This document shows positions 27,254 to 36,936 of a DNA stretch of 64,000 bases, piece after piece. Below the pieces are notes generated by a model. It saw only the letters and a program-made list of their open reading frames with translations, was not told the origin of the DNA and made no database searches. How positions within the stretch are numbered: the stretch's first letter is position 1; the number at the start of each line of letters is the position of its first letter. The stretch is from Salinibaculum rarum (lineage in GTDB: Archaea > Halobacteriota > Halobacteria > Halobacteriales > Haloarculaceae): the NCBI RefSeq assembly GCF_030505615.1, contig NZ_CP129992.1, forward strand, positions 2,108,001-2,172,000. Reading direction: 5' to 3'. Made by a program: the position numbers and the translations under genes.

Positions 27254-27958
27254 ATGTCGGATTCAAATCGGAACGGGATGTTGTCTGCAGAGCAGTTCTA
27301 TGCGCAGGGCGTGTTGAATGTGGTTCGGGATTTTGTTGAGGAGTTTGCTACGCGGGGAGAATTGAACGCGTTGAATCAGATTATCACCGAGGATGAAGAT
27401 CTTCTCGGCGGGGTAGTTGAACAGATGCCGGAACGGTTTACTGAGGAGAAGTTGATCCGGCCGATGCTGGAGGCGCTCGGTTACGAGGATATCGTAGCAC
27501 AACCGGCGGATTTGATGAAGGATCAACGGACGGTCCCGGATTTCAAGACTGGCGGTGTTGCGATACCGTGCGTGTGTATCGTTGAGGCGAAGAAATTCGG
27601 AGAGATCGACCTGTCGGATGAGCAGTCGGAGGTCAAAGACGAAGTCACGGAGTACCTCGGTGAGAACGCGCTAGCGAAGTACAAGCGCGACTTGGACCGG
27701 CAGTATCTGATGGGGATTGGGACCGACGGCCTCATGTGGCTGTTGTACGGAAAGAATCTCGACACAGGGCAACAGACAGTGGTACGCACTGTATCCCTCC
27801 GGGAACCGTTCCGGCAAGCTGTGCTGGCGGAGCAATACGAGGATGCAACCGGGGAGTCGTGGGTGACTGACCAGCGGCCACATGTGCAAGCAGAATTCGT
27901 GCCGCGGTTCACCGCGGACGGGGCGAGTGACGCTGTAATGACTGAGCTACAGGACTAA
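27254..27958 (+). CDS. Small PD-(D/E)XK nuclease related to restriction enzyme N-termini
   Basis: A 234-aa protein from ATG 27254, preceded by AGAGGAGAGA as a likely ribosome-binding site. The nuclease signature is VPDFKTGG followed by CIVEAKKFGEI, giving D-x(n)-ExK. A preceding segment (RPMLEALGYEDIVAQPADL) resembles the N-terminal nuclease region of type I HsdR and type IIG proteins. There is no helicase, methylase or specificity domain, so it is either a standalone nuclease or a detached restriction-enzyme N-terminus. It is divergent from the ribbon-helix-helix-like gene and close to BREX. Confidence 0.7.
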   Translation: MSDSNRNGMLSAEQFYAQGVLNVVRDFVEEFATRGELNALNQIITEDEDLLGGVVEQMPERFTEEKLIRPMLEALGYEDIVAQPADLMKDQRTVPDFKTGGVAIPCVCIVEAKKFGEIDLSDEQSEVKDEVTEYLGENALAKYKRDLDRQYLMGIGTDGLMWLLYGKNLDTGQQTVVRTVSLREPFRQAVLAEQYEDATGESWVTDQRPHVQAEFVPRFTADGASDAVMTELQD

Positions 27959-29818
27959 CTCTTTCAGCGAGACAGCAGGGTGTGTGGCGTATCGATGCCG
28001 ATCAGTTTGTGGACTTGCGAAAAGAGCTGTAGAGTTTAATCAGAGTGTGCCATACGCGGCTGACTCTGTCATCATGGCACTATGACGCCCTTCAGGACTG
28101 GTTTATGCGAAGTTTTCCTGGATATATTGGTTCGCGTCAGGGATTGAGAGTGGTGTTGCTGAGCTTCCGATTCGTACATAGAAGTCATCATCACCGTAGT
28201 AAACGGGATTCGGTGATTTTTCAACAGAGACGACACAGACTGTTTCACCGTTGAGTTCGTCGAACGAGACTTGAGTATAGGTTGATGCGAAATGCTCGTC
28301 AAGCTTGTCTCTAATTTCTTGATTTAGTTGGAGCTCGAAATCATCTTTCCCGTTCTGCATTAATTTCAAATCTCGGTCGATACCTGTCACTTCTTTTTCT
28401 TTGTCTTCGATGCCGATGATGAGTGTGCCGCCTTCAGAGTTTGCGAAAGAACAGATTTCCTTTACGGCTTCTTCTCTCAGTTCTGTGTTGGGTTGGTCCC
28501 TATGGACATCATAGAGCATGGTTTCCTTGAATTCGATACGATGGTTCTCGCCTTTTTGTACGAGATCGGCGAGTGATTCGTCCTTGCCGCCGTTGTCGCC
28601 GAAATTATCGAATGATTCCAGGAAGTCGTTGACTGCTTGTGCTAATAGTTCGCGTCGTTTAGCGAGGAAGTCTTCATAGTTCTCTAGTTTCCAGAGTTCC
28701 GGGTTGTCGGGGATGAATTGTTTTTCGAACGCTTCAGGATAGTTTGTCCGGACGTCGGGCAGGTATTCAGCAGGGAGGTCGGTGAAGATTTCATAGTTTC
28801 CTCGTGAGGTGATGAACGCTCGGTTGGCGATTTCGTTGACTCGTTTCTTCCCCATGTGATTGCTTGAATTGTAGAGTTCGTCGTAGAGCCGTGATTTTGG
28901 GAAGATGTGGTGTGATTCGAGATTGTAGCTGCCTTTGAGCGGTTCTCCGGTTTTCCAGTCAACAGGGTTGTTTGCTCGGGTAACGATTCGAACCATGTTG
29001 TAGAACCGTTTGCTGCGTTTCCCGCGGCCATCAAAGTCAGACGAACGCACTTCGATCTGCCCTCCGCGATTATCTTTGATTTCTTCCATCAATTCTTTCG
29101 TCGGTTGCTCATCGTTCAGCAGTGAGAGGTCTTTTTCGAGAGTGGTGTCCGTAGAGCGACCGTAGCGTGACCACATCATAGCGACATACATCCATTTGAG
29201 GAAGCTGTTCTTTTCTGCCTGATTCAACCGAATGTCGTTCTTGTCAAGATACGCGATTAATGGGATGAGAACGGCTCGCGTCGTGATATACGATGAGTCC
29301 GGTATGTGCCCTTCATTCTGCAGGAAGTTCACGAGGTAATCGAGAACATCCTCTATTTGCTCCCATTTCTCCATGAGAACAGCCTTGTCTGTATCGTAGA
29401 CCTTGTTGTAGGTCATCGTGCCAGAAATAACGGCAACGATGCATTTGACGTAGAAGTCTAGATCAAAGCTGAAGCCTTTCTCTGCGAGATCGGCTTGCTT
29501 CTTTTTCATTTCTCGCCTGATGTATGGCCACTGCGCACTCATGTGAGCAAGAGCGAGTTCAGCATCACCGAGGTCGGTACCCTGTGAGTTCACACGGTCA
29601 AAGAGATCAATAGCTTGGTGAACGTCTGCAGATTTGGGGAGTTCTTCTAACGGTAGCGGCCGGGAAGTTATCCTCTCCAGTTGTTTGATTTGTGTGTGGT
29701 AGTGTTCGGCTTTTTCTGAGATTTCGTCTGACTCGTCACCGATTTTCTCACGTGCGATGTCCCACGCGTTGATTCCGTCATTGAACACATCAGTGATTTT
29801 AACCCACTCCGGGTTATC

Positions 29819-29826
29819 TCGCGTAC
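29819..29826. repeat. Target-site duplication, left copy
   Basis: TCGCGTAC directly abuts the left end of the insertion sequence and is repeated at the right end. Confidence 0.9.
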
Positions 29827-30939
29827 GGCGGGCGTGCAGAATAGTTAGCACGGCTCTGCTGGCTGATCAGCGATTCTGGAGGATCGATAGGAACTCTCTC
29901 GGAGATGAGGCAGGGACAGTGAGATGTGTCAACCACTACCCTGCCACACCAAGATACGATCACAGAGGTCTTGAAATCACTGGAAACCGAGACAACAGTA
30001 CTATTCGAACATCTTGATCTCCAGTTTCTCTATGAATTCCCCGTGTTCGCCCCCGATCCGCGGGGGCGAACGCGGGAGTTCCATCCACCTGAACTGTTCC
30101 GAGGATTGCTTCACTGCTTCTACAACAGAATCTACGAACCAGAAGCGATGGCTCAAGAACTCGCCAACGATGATGTCTGGCGTGTCTGCGAGTTCGAGCG
30201 ACCGCCGTCACGGCGGACGATTGGCCGGTTTATCGACGATCTCTCTGGTGTCGTTGAGGAAGTCTTCTCACGAATTCTCCAGCAAGTGCTCGTCCGAGTT
30301 GAACTGGGTTCTTGCTTTCGGATTGACGGCACCGATGTCCGGGCGCCTCGCCCGGACGAGGATGCCTCGTGGAACTACGACAGTACAGCTGAGGAGACTT
30401 ACTACGGCTACGGTTGCTGTCTGGTGACGACCGACAACAACATCCCGATTGCCGCAGAGTTCACAGATGAGAAATCTGTGGACAAGGCGACGGCGAGGCG
30501 CATCACACAGGATGCGCTCGCCGTCAAAAAGCCAGTCACGTTCGTTGGTGACGCAGAGTTCGACATGTTGGACTGGCACGACGACCTGATTGAAGCAGGC
30601 GTCGTGCCAGTGGTTCCGTACAATCCACGGAACACAAATGATCCACCAGATATCGAGTACCGCATCCAGAAACGAATCAAGGAACATAGCGACACTGTCC
30701 GCGTCTGGGAAAAGCAGCTTGACGACACCTACGATAACCGGTCACAGGTCGAAACAGCAATCGGCGTGTGCAAGGATCTCGGCCTCGGGACTCCGCAAGT
30801 CCGAGGCCGAGAACGGGCAAAAACTCACGTCTTCGTCGCTCTCTGTCTTCGTTTGGCTGTCGTCATCGCTAACCATGAACGAGGAGGTGACATCGCAAGT
30901 CCGATCGTTGAGCTATGAGAACTCTTCTGCACGCCCGCC
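29827..30939 (+). mobile_element. Insertion sequence, 1113 bp, IS4/IS5-superfamily DDE type
   Basis: The ends are imperfect inverted repeats. The outer 15 bases GGCGGGCGTGCAGAA are identical at both ends, and 25 of the outer 30 match. It is flanked by 8-bp direct repeats TCGCGTAC and carries one transposase gene. Size, single gene and 8-bp duplication fit haloarchaeal IS5-type elements (ISH1- or ISH11-like); the exact subgroup needs a database comparison. It lies inside the GmrSD-like gene in opposite orientation. Confidence 0.92.
29926..30918 (+). CDS. DDE transposase of the insertion sequence
   Basis: A 330-aa intact transposase. The N-terminal part (residues about 40-110) resembles the DUF772-like DNA-binding region of IS5-type enzymes (ELFRGLLHCFYNRIYEPEAM). 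Catalytic Asp residues are in CFRIDGTDVR (about 128) and TFVGDAEFD (about 207). The third catalytic residue lies in YDNRSQVETAIGVCK, which matches the Y-(2)-R-(3)-E-(6)-K signature of the IS4 superfamily. The stop codon lies inside the right terminal repeat region. The enzyme appears functional, so the element may still move. Confidence 0.9.
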   Translation: MSTTTLPHQDTITEVLKSLETETTVLFEHLDLQFLYEFPVFAPDPRGRTREFHPPELFRGLLHCFYNRIYEPEAMAQELANDDVWRVCEFERPPSRRTIGRFIDDLSGVVEEVFSRILQQVLVRVELGSCFRIDGTDVRAPRPDEDASWNYDSTAEETYYGYGCCLVTTDNNIPIAAEFTDEKSVDKATARRITQDALAVKKPVTFVGDAEFDMLDWHDDLIEAGVVPVVPYNPRNTNDPPDIEYRIQKRIKEHSDTVRVWEKQLDDTYDNRSQVETAIGVCKDLGLGTPQVRGRERAKTHVFVALCLRLAVVIANHERGGDIASPIVEL

Positions 30940-30947
30940 TCGCGTAC
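30940..30947. repeat. Target-site duplication, right copy
   Basis: TCGCGTAC follows the right end of the insertion sequence and is identical to 29819-29826. Confidence 0.9.
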
Positions 30948-31604
30948 TCTTGTTTTCGTACTTGAACTCACCTGAGTCCAGATTGAAGTAGAGGTTACGT
31001 GGGTCGTGTCTGATTTCGCTGTCAGTGTAATATGGTGGAATGTCGTCTTTGACCAGCATGTAGAGGACAGTCAGTCGTTGCTGCCCATCGAGAAGTACTT
31101 TGAAGAGGCCGTATTGTTCCCTGTCAACAGCATCGTTCTTGATTTCAGGTGGGCTCTCAGTCACCCAAATCAACAAACTGCCGATGGGGTACCCTGAATA
31201 AAGGGACTTTATCAGCTCCTTCGCTTGGCTCTTCTTCCAAACAAACTCCCGCTGAAACTCTGGAAGTACTATTTCGTTAGATTCGACTTTGTCAAGCAAA
31301 CTTCCAATTTCGCCCATAACGTGTGTCTCATACTGAACCCACAAAACAACTCGGGCTTTTGTCTCAAAGCATCATTCCGACGTAGATACGGTATTGCCGA
31401 TCTGGTTGAACGGGAACTCTCAATTCGGTAGTGATGTCAGTTTACGTGTTCTGAGAACACGGCTTCGGTGCTGTTGTTTTTGCCACCGCAATCAAGGACT
31501 GTCGCTTTGCTTGTCCCGTATTCCGAGAGATCCCTTGTAAACCGATTTCTCGTTCTTTTCGGCTCATAAATGCTATTTCATAACATTAATCCGAATATTG
31601 TCTG

Positions 31605-34600
31605 ATGGTAATAATAGTGCAGCGAGACGACTCTACTGTTGTTATCAATGGAAATGTCGATTGGGATACATTCGAGGACATTGAGAGTTATGTGAGTCAG
31701 GGTGCGAGCAGTGTTTTTGAGTGGGTTATCCCAACTGTGCTGTGGGAGTCTTTCTGTGCGCCGACAAGTAGAGATGCCGCACTGCTGCGACGAAGCCGTG
31801 CTTCTGTGAGTGAGGAGTATCGAGGCGTGAGTGGATTCTATGAAGGTACGGAAAGCGAGCTTATTGAAAGAAGTCATCTCAGCACAGAGGGTGGTGAATA
31901 TGAGTCTATCAGTGGATTGCTTGAGGACATCAATCCGAAGTTCTTTCCAGCGTCACTAACGCCTCCAGATCAGCAAGTGCCACCACGCCACTATGCGACA
32001 CTGAGCGAGGAGATAACGGCACTTGAGGAGGCCATTTCGGAAGAAAAAGACGCAGTCGAGACAAGTGAGTGCTTGTTATCTAATCCTGAAGCGGCATTTT
32101 TGTATGAAGAGGAGCGCGCGGACCTTGTGAGGATCCGTAACGTGTTGTCGTATTCTGTTGAGGCAGGGACACGCCGTAAAGACGAGTTAGTGAACAAGCG
32201 AACTGAGGTTATTGAGTCTCTTGATCAACGGATAGAAGATTGGCAGGAAGAGATAGACCGGCTTGAGAGCCGAGCGAAGCCGTACCTTGACTTAGAGACG
32301 GTTGATGACGTCGAGGGGTTGGTTGCGGATGTTCAAGCACTTGAAGCCGACTTGGAATCGGTGAGAGATGAACAACCGCTGAGCATGGTCTCGGATTCAC
32401 TTGTCACTCAGTTCAATGAAATAGAACAACGCGCCCTGTTCCTGTCAGATGAACTTCAGCAGAGTCGGGCGGAGTTTGCTGAAGCAGAATTGGAGCAGAT
32501 GTTGACGTCGGTTAGAAATAGCTTTCTCGACGTTGCACAGCGAGTAAAAGCAGCACAGGAAAACGGGGATGCACTCGACTCACCTCAAACACTCTTAGAA
32601 GAGATTGCTGCGTTGCGGGGAGAGATTAAATCGGTTCGGGAGAGTCCCCACGCTTCAAATGCTCCTGAAAGTCGAGTTAACGATATAACACAGTACGAGA
32701 CGAGGCTGGATGAGTACGAGGCGTACATTGAGGAGAAGACTTGGTTCGATTCAGAGATTGAGGCTCATGCTGACGCGCTTACGAGGCTCCGAGAAGATGC
32801 TGAACCGTATCTGAATTTTGATCGGTACTTGAGGGAGCCGCAACGGGCTACGCTCACCACAAAGATCCACCCATTGGTTACAGAGCTGAAAGAACTCGAT
32901 GAGGAGGCTGACTTTTCAGTTCTTAGTGGGGCAGACCAGCGGCAACTTCAGGAGTTGCAAACAGAGGTGGGATCAGTCAGAGCGCACCTCAAAGAGTATA
33001 ATTCGGCGTTTGTACGTCAGCAACGAGAAGAGTCTGCTGATTTATTCTCGGATATTGGACCTAGTGATCTCGATCTCACCAAGGAGCAGCAACGAGCGGT
33101 TATTCGCAATGGGATTTACAATCAAGTGATTGCCGCTGCGGGGACAGGGAAGACGCTGACACTCACAACTCGGGTTGCCTATCTGATTAATGCACAATGC
33201 ATTGACCCAAATCGGATCTTGGTTGTGACGTACACGCGTGAGGCACGAACGGAAATGCAGGAGCGGCTTGCTGACCACTTCGGGATTACTGATGTCGAAG
33301 TTCGGACCGTCAATTCGTTCGGGCAAAAACTGCTCCAGAACGCTCAGGATGGATACGTTGATCTGGTTGATGAAGACGAGCAGGTGAACCTCATTGAGCA
33401 GACGATTCGAAATGCTAGAAACGATGAAGACAGTGAGTTTTTGAAGCATTACTATGAGTTCCTGGTCCATTTTGATGACGTATACTTCGACGAGGCAGCC
33501 TTTGAGACGAAAAAAGAGTACGTTCAGGCCCGACGAGACGAGAATTATGTGACTCTCAAGGGGACTGAGGTCAGGTCGAGAGCTGAGAAACTCATTGCAG
33601 ATTTTCTATACACGCATCAGGTCGATTACCGATATGAGGACCGAGCAACGTGGGCTGAGACTGATCCAGAGAAAGCTGGATACAATCCTGATTTTTACTT
33701 ACCGGCATACGACGTGTATATTGAGCATTGGGGAGTTGATGAATCAGGTTCCGTTGCGCCGTGGTTTTCCTGGAGTTCAGAGGAGTACCGCGAGAAAATG
33801 CAGTGGGTTCGGCAGCAGTTTACAGCCGCTGAGTACAAGTTAATCGATACGTATGAGTTTGAGCATGAAACAGACCGGCTGAAACAAGCGCTCCGTCACC
33901 GACTTGCTCACCATGGTGTCGAGCTTGACCGTATGGGTTTCGAGGAGTTAGTTGAGACAGCATTCGAATACGAACACCGTGAGGGATGGATTAAAAAGCA
34001 GTTTCAGAGTTTCATCGAGAACGCCAAACGATTTGATGTCATGCCAGACGACATCAAGGCGAACCTGTCTCCACAGAACCCACGGCAGTATCATTTCGGC
34101 CACTGTGGAATTCAACTTCTCCAAGAGTATGCTCTGTACTTGACGAGAAATGGCTTAATCGATTATACTGATCAGATTCAGGATGCCGTTGAGCTGATTC
34201 AGAAGCATCCAAGCAGGTACAAGACGCAATATGACCACGTTCTAGTTGACGAGTTCCAAGATATCGGCGCAGGAAAATTAGAGCTAATCCAAGAGCTCAC
34301 CGGCCAAGATGCCGCGAACCTATTCGCTGTCGGTGATGACTGGCAGAGCATCTACTCATTCCAAGGGGCGGCCGTGCAGTACTTTACAGAATTCGACGAA
34401 CACTTCGGCGAGCCTGTTAGAACTGATTTGACGGCGAATTTCCGCTCACCACCGTCAGTGATCAACTCCGGGAACGACCTGATCAAGCACAATTCGAAGC
34501 AACTTGAGAAGACAGTCCGTGCAACGGTGGACTCTGATGCCGCTCCGCATGTTCACACGCTTCGCGGGTACAAAGACCGGTTCTATGATTACGTTCGCCG

Positions 34601-35402
34601 TGTTCGCCGGTACACCGTCACGCTTGTACGTGAGTATATTGCTGCCGGTGCAGACCCGTCTGAGATTATGGTGCTGTGCCGCTATGACGGTGCACGTCCA
34701 TTTTTGGATGAAATTAAGCAGGGACTCCAGTCACAAGAGATTCCGTACGTCGGGAAATCCGAGTCTGATCAGTACCGCGGAGCCACTGGCCAGGCTGTGG
34801 ATGGCGTGTCGGTGTATGCAGTCCATCAAGCGAAAGGTCGGGAAGCCGAACACGTCATACTGGTTGATGCAGCTGAAGGTCCGTACGGCTTTCCGCCAAA
34901 CGAGAGAGATAACGAACTATTGCGCCCTGTTCAACCGCTCGGGATTGGTGGAATAGAAGAAGAACGCCGAACATTCTACGTGGCGGTCACACGAGCGAAA
35001 CGTAGTTTGGATTTGCTCACCCGCGCCAATCAAGAGTCACGTTTTCTGGAGGAAATTGCAGAGCATACCGAAGTAATCGATACAGGGCAGGTTGAACCAC
35101 TTGACGACGTTGGTGACCGGATGACGGTTGAAGTGAAAGTTGAGGAACTCTCAGACCCCTGGAGGAAACAACACCAGCGCGGTATTCTAGCCGACAAATA
35201 TGGTGGGGCTGCGCGGTTCATCTCGTGGAAAAGCGACCTGCCACCGACCCTCGAAGAAGACGAATGGTACCACCTCTCCGATGTTCTCGTTGATGAATAC
35301 AACGACGAGAAAGAGTTGGTCATTTCCAGTGAGCAAGCAGTGACACATCTCCCGGACGGACCTCAGGAACCGAAAACCGCGAAGCTACCCAATAGAACGT
35401 GA
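31605..35402 (+). CDS. Long SF1 (UvrD/HelD-like) helicase with coiled-coil N-terminus and nuclease-like insertion
   Basis: A 1265-aa protein. Residues about 1-490 are unusual: a short globular start and then long coiled coils. The helicase core begins near 490, with motif I AAAGTGKT (about 510), motif II VLVDEFQDI (about 880), motif III GDDWQSIYSFQGA, and motif VI YVAVTRAKRS (about 1125). Between motifs Ia and II (about 645-715) lies an insertion with RSRAEKLIADFL, YNPDFYLP and YIEHWG, resembling the Vsr/DUF559-type nuclease inserts of some HelD-like helicases. A unique C-terminal tail of about 120 residues follows. It precedes a Mre11-like phosphoesterase on the same strand by 82 bases. Confidence 0.85.
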   Translation: MVIIVQRDDSTVVINGNVDWDTFEDIESYVSQGASSVFEWVIPTVLWESFCAPTSRDAALLRRSRASVSEEYRGVSGFYEGTESELIERSHLSTEGGEYESISGLLEDINPKFFPASLTPPDQQVPPRHYATLSEEITALEEAISEEKDAVETSECLLSNPEAAFLYEEERADLVRIRNVLSYSVEAGTRRKDELVNKRTEVIESLDQRIEDWQEEIDRLESRAKPYLDLETVDDVEGLVADVQALEADLESVRDEQPLSMVSDSLVTQFNEIEQRALFLSDELQQSRAEFAEAELEQMLTSVRNSFLDVAQRVKAAQENGDALDSPQTLLEEIAALRGEIKSVRESPHASNAPESRVNDITQYETRLDEYEAYIEEKTWFDSEIEAHADALTRLREDAEPYLNFDRYLREPQRATLTTKIHPLVTELKELDEEADFSVLSGADQRQLQELQTEVGSVRAHLKEYNSAFVRQQREESADLFSDIGPSDLDLTKEQQRAVIRNGIYNQVIAAAGTGKTLTLTTRVAYLINAQCIDPNRILVVTYTREARTEMQERLADHFGITDVEVRTVNSFGQKLLQNAQDGYVDLVDEDEQVNLIEQTIRNARNDEDSEFLKHYYEFLVHFDDVYFDEAAFETKKEYVQARRDENYVTLKGTEVRSRAEKLIADFLYTHQVDYRYEDRATWAETDPEKAGYNPDFYLPAYDVYIEHWGVDESGSVAPWFSWSSEEYREKMQWVRQQFTAAEYKLIDTYEFEHETDRLKQALRHRLAHHGVELDRMGFEELVETAFEYEHREGWIKKQFQSFIENAKRFDVMPDDIKANLSPQNPRQYHFGHCGIQLLQEYALYLTRNGLIDYTDQIQDAVELIQKHPSRYKTQYDHVLVDEFQDIGAGKLELIQELTGQDAANLFAVGDDWQSIYSFQGAAVQYFTEFDEHFGEPVRTDLTANFRSPPSVINSGNDLIKHNSKQLEKTVRATVDSDAAPHVHTLRGYKDRFYDYVRRVRRYTVTLVREYIAAGADPSEIMVLCRYDGARPFLDEIKQGLQSQEIPYVGKSESDQYRGATGQAVDGVSVYAVHQAKGREAEHVILVDAAEGPYGFPPNERDNELLRPVQPLGIGGIEEERRTFYVAVTRAKRSLDLLTRANQESRFLEEIAEHTEVIDTGQVEPLDDVGDRMTVEVKVEELSDPWRKQHQRGILADKYGGAARFISWKSDLPPTLEEDEWYHLSDVLVDEYNDEKELVISSEQAVTHLPDGPQEPKTAKLPNRT

Positions 35403-35483
35403 TGCGATAGAATCGTGTGGCACGCTCCTCGTTTGAGATACCGTGTGTTGATGATGCTTGGAGGGGTTGTGAATGAGAGATGA

Positions 35484-36794
35484 GTGCTCGTGGGAAATGA
35501 ATTAGTTGAATTGTATGATGTGTTGGCTGTGGTGTATCGAGCGGTGCCGTCGAGTACTGCGTCGGAGTGGCAGTCGGCGTTGAAGTCCGTGCTGTACGGA
35601 GGCGAGTTATTGGCTGCTGCCGCGGTGTGTTACGGGGCACAGCAGAAGGAGCGGAATGACGGAACCAGGGAAGAGTACGCTCAGGCGAATGGGAATGGGG
35701 ATCGGGTGACGGAGTTTACCGCGCTTGACGTGGCGGAGCCACGCCCGCGAGACGAAGAGTTGCTCCCGCCTGGCGCGGTGGTGCCGGTTGCACCGGAGTC
35801 TGGAGACGTGCTGCCAGTACGCGTTACTGAGGGAGAGGTTGATGAGGCGATTGCGGTGCTGGCTGAGTTCCCGGCTGAACCGGTTGCTGAGAAGCCAGGG
35901 GCGGGTGCGACTGTGTTGCTGGATTCAACGCGGGTGCGGGCAGCACGCAAGCGGTCAGAGGCGGGGACAGAGTCGCCTGAGGAGACGACGGTGTTGTTTG
36001 TCAGTGATACGCACCTTGGGTACGAGAACAGGGCGAAGACTGGTTATGGGAAGACAGTCTCGTGGATTGATGCTATTTCGAGTCTGACGACGGTTTCGCG
36101 GATTGCGGACATCGCGTTGGCACGGGATGTGGATGCGGTGGTTCACACGGGGGATATTCTGGATCACGAGGTTGACGATATTTCGCTTCACGCGGCTGAG
36201 GCTGCGCTGCGCACGTTGTCTATGGAGGGGATTTCGGTATACTGTATTATCGGTACACACGATCATGGGTCGAAGCACCCGTCTCATCCCGGGTCCGTTG
36301 ACGGCGTGGCGTGGCTGCAGCGGCAAGTTGAGCAAGGGCATCTGACGGAATTAACGATGGATTCGACACGAGTTGCTGACAGTGGGGTTGATGCGTACGG
36401 TATCTCAGCGAGTAATATCGGTATCGATGATGTGGGGACGGCGTATGACTGGAGTTTTTCAGAAATCGCGTTCGGGGCATCCTCACCTGGACCGAATGTG
36501 CTGTGCCTGCATGAGTCAACGTCGCTGTTCCGAGGACAGGATGCTGATCTTGATATTGAGGAACTGCTCGCTCAGTCTCGCGTTGAGTTTGACTGCATCC
36601 TCATCGGGGATGAGCATAGTCCGAAAGACGACGATTTCGACACCGGGTACACGTTCAGAACTGATGATGGGACACCCGTCCATTATACTGGTCCGGCAAT
36701 TCGCCTGAACGATGCCTACCAAGATCGTGAGGCATTCGTCACTGAACTCACGATTAGTGCTGATGGAGTAACGGCGAGGAGGCACGACTTGTAA
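35484..36794 (+). CDS. Mre11/SbcD-like metallophosphoesterase with altered motifs
   Basis: A 436-aa protein from GTG 35484. Residues 1-165 are of unknown type: a helical, Ala-rich part and then a Pro/Glu-rich linker. The phosphoesterase domain has motif I SDTHLGY (D175, H177) and motif II HTGDILDH (D224). The usual GNHD is GTHD (T258), and the final GHxH appears as GDEH in LIGDEHSPK. These two changes remove an Asn and a His that are normally conserved, so metal binding or activity may be changed. The length of the insert after motif I and the LGYENRAKTG sequence are Mre11-like. The helicase just upstream suggests a helicase-nuclease pair. Confidence 0.75.
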   Translation: MLVGNELVELYDVLAVVYRAVPSSTASEWQSALKSVLYGGELLAAAAVCYGAQQKERNDGTREEYAQANGNGDRVTEFTALDVAEPRPRDEELLPPGAVVPVAPESGDVLPVRVTEGEVDEAIAVLAEFPAEPVAEKPGAGATVLLDSTRVRAARKRSEAGTESPEETTVLFVSDTHLGYENRAKTGYGKTVSWIDAISSLTTVSRIADIALARDVDAVVHTGDILDHEVDDISLHAAEAALRTLSMEGISVYCIIGTHDHGSKHPSHPGSVDGVAWLQRQVEQGHLTELTMDSTRVADSGVDAYGISASNIGIDDVGTAYDWSFSEIAFGASSPGPNVLCLHESTSLFRGQDADLDIEELLAQSRVEFDCILIGDEHSPKDDDFDTGYTFRTDDGTPVHYTGPAIRLNDAYQDREAFVTELTISADGVTARRHDL

Positions 36795-36936
36795 GTCAAT
36801 CCCTCAACTAGACAATGCCGCCTCTTGATACTTGACCAATATCCAAGGGTAATTAGGCCTCCAAGCGACGCCGAAGAACTTGACTACATTCACTACAAGG
36901 CCGAGATTTTTGTGTAACACGCCCTACGATTTTGGC

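Larger units (their letters stand above)
28103..31317 (-). pseudogene. GmrSD-like DUF262-HNH-AlbA gene interrupted by an insertion sequence
   Basis: The two halves are 31317-30940 and 29818-28103, separated by the element at 29827-30939. Without the element and one 8-bp repeat they join in frame into about 697 aa. The 5' half has the DUF262/ParB-like NTPase motifs (LPEFQREFVW, YPIGSLLIW, LLDGQQRLTVLY). The 3' half completes DUF262 and adds a DUF1524-like HNH region (YNLESHHIFPKSRL) and a C-terminal AlbA_2/Schlafen-like domain (IEFKETMLYDV...ICSFANSEGGTLIIGI). GmrSD proteins cut modified DNA in an NTP-dependent way. No other frame damage is seen, so the insertion looks recent. A short 5' protein and an internally started 3' protein could still be made. 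Confidence 0.85.

Noticed and set aside
29926..30918. Cargo or defence gene carried by the insertion sequence
   Set aside because: The element has only the transposase between its terminal repeats.
31225..31431. 68-aa plus-strand open frame beyond the start of the GmrSD-like gene
   Set aside because: It is antisense to the DUF262 start and has no domain or start signal.
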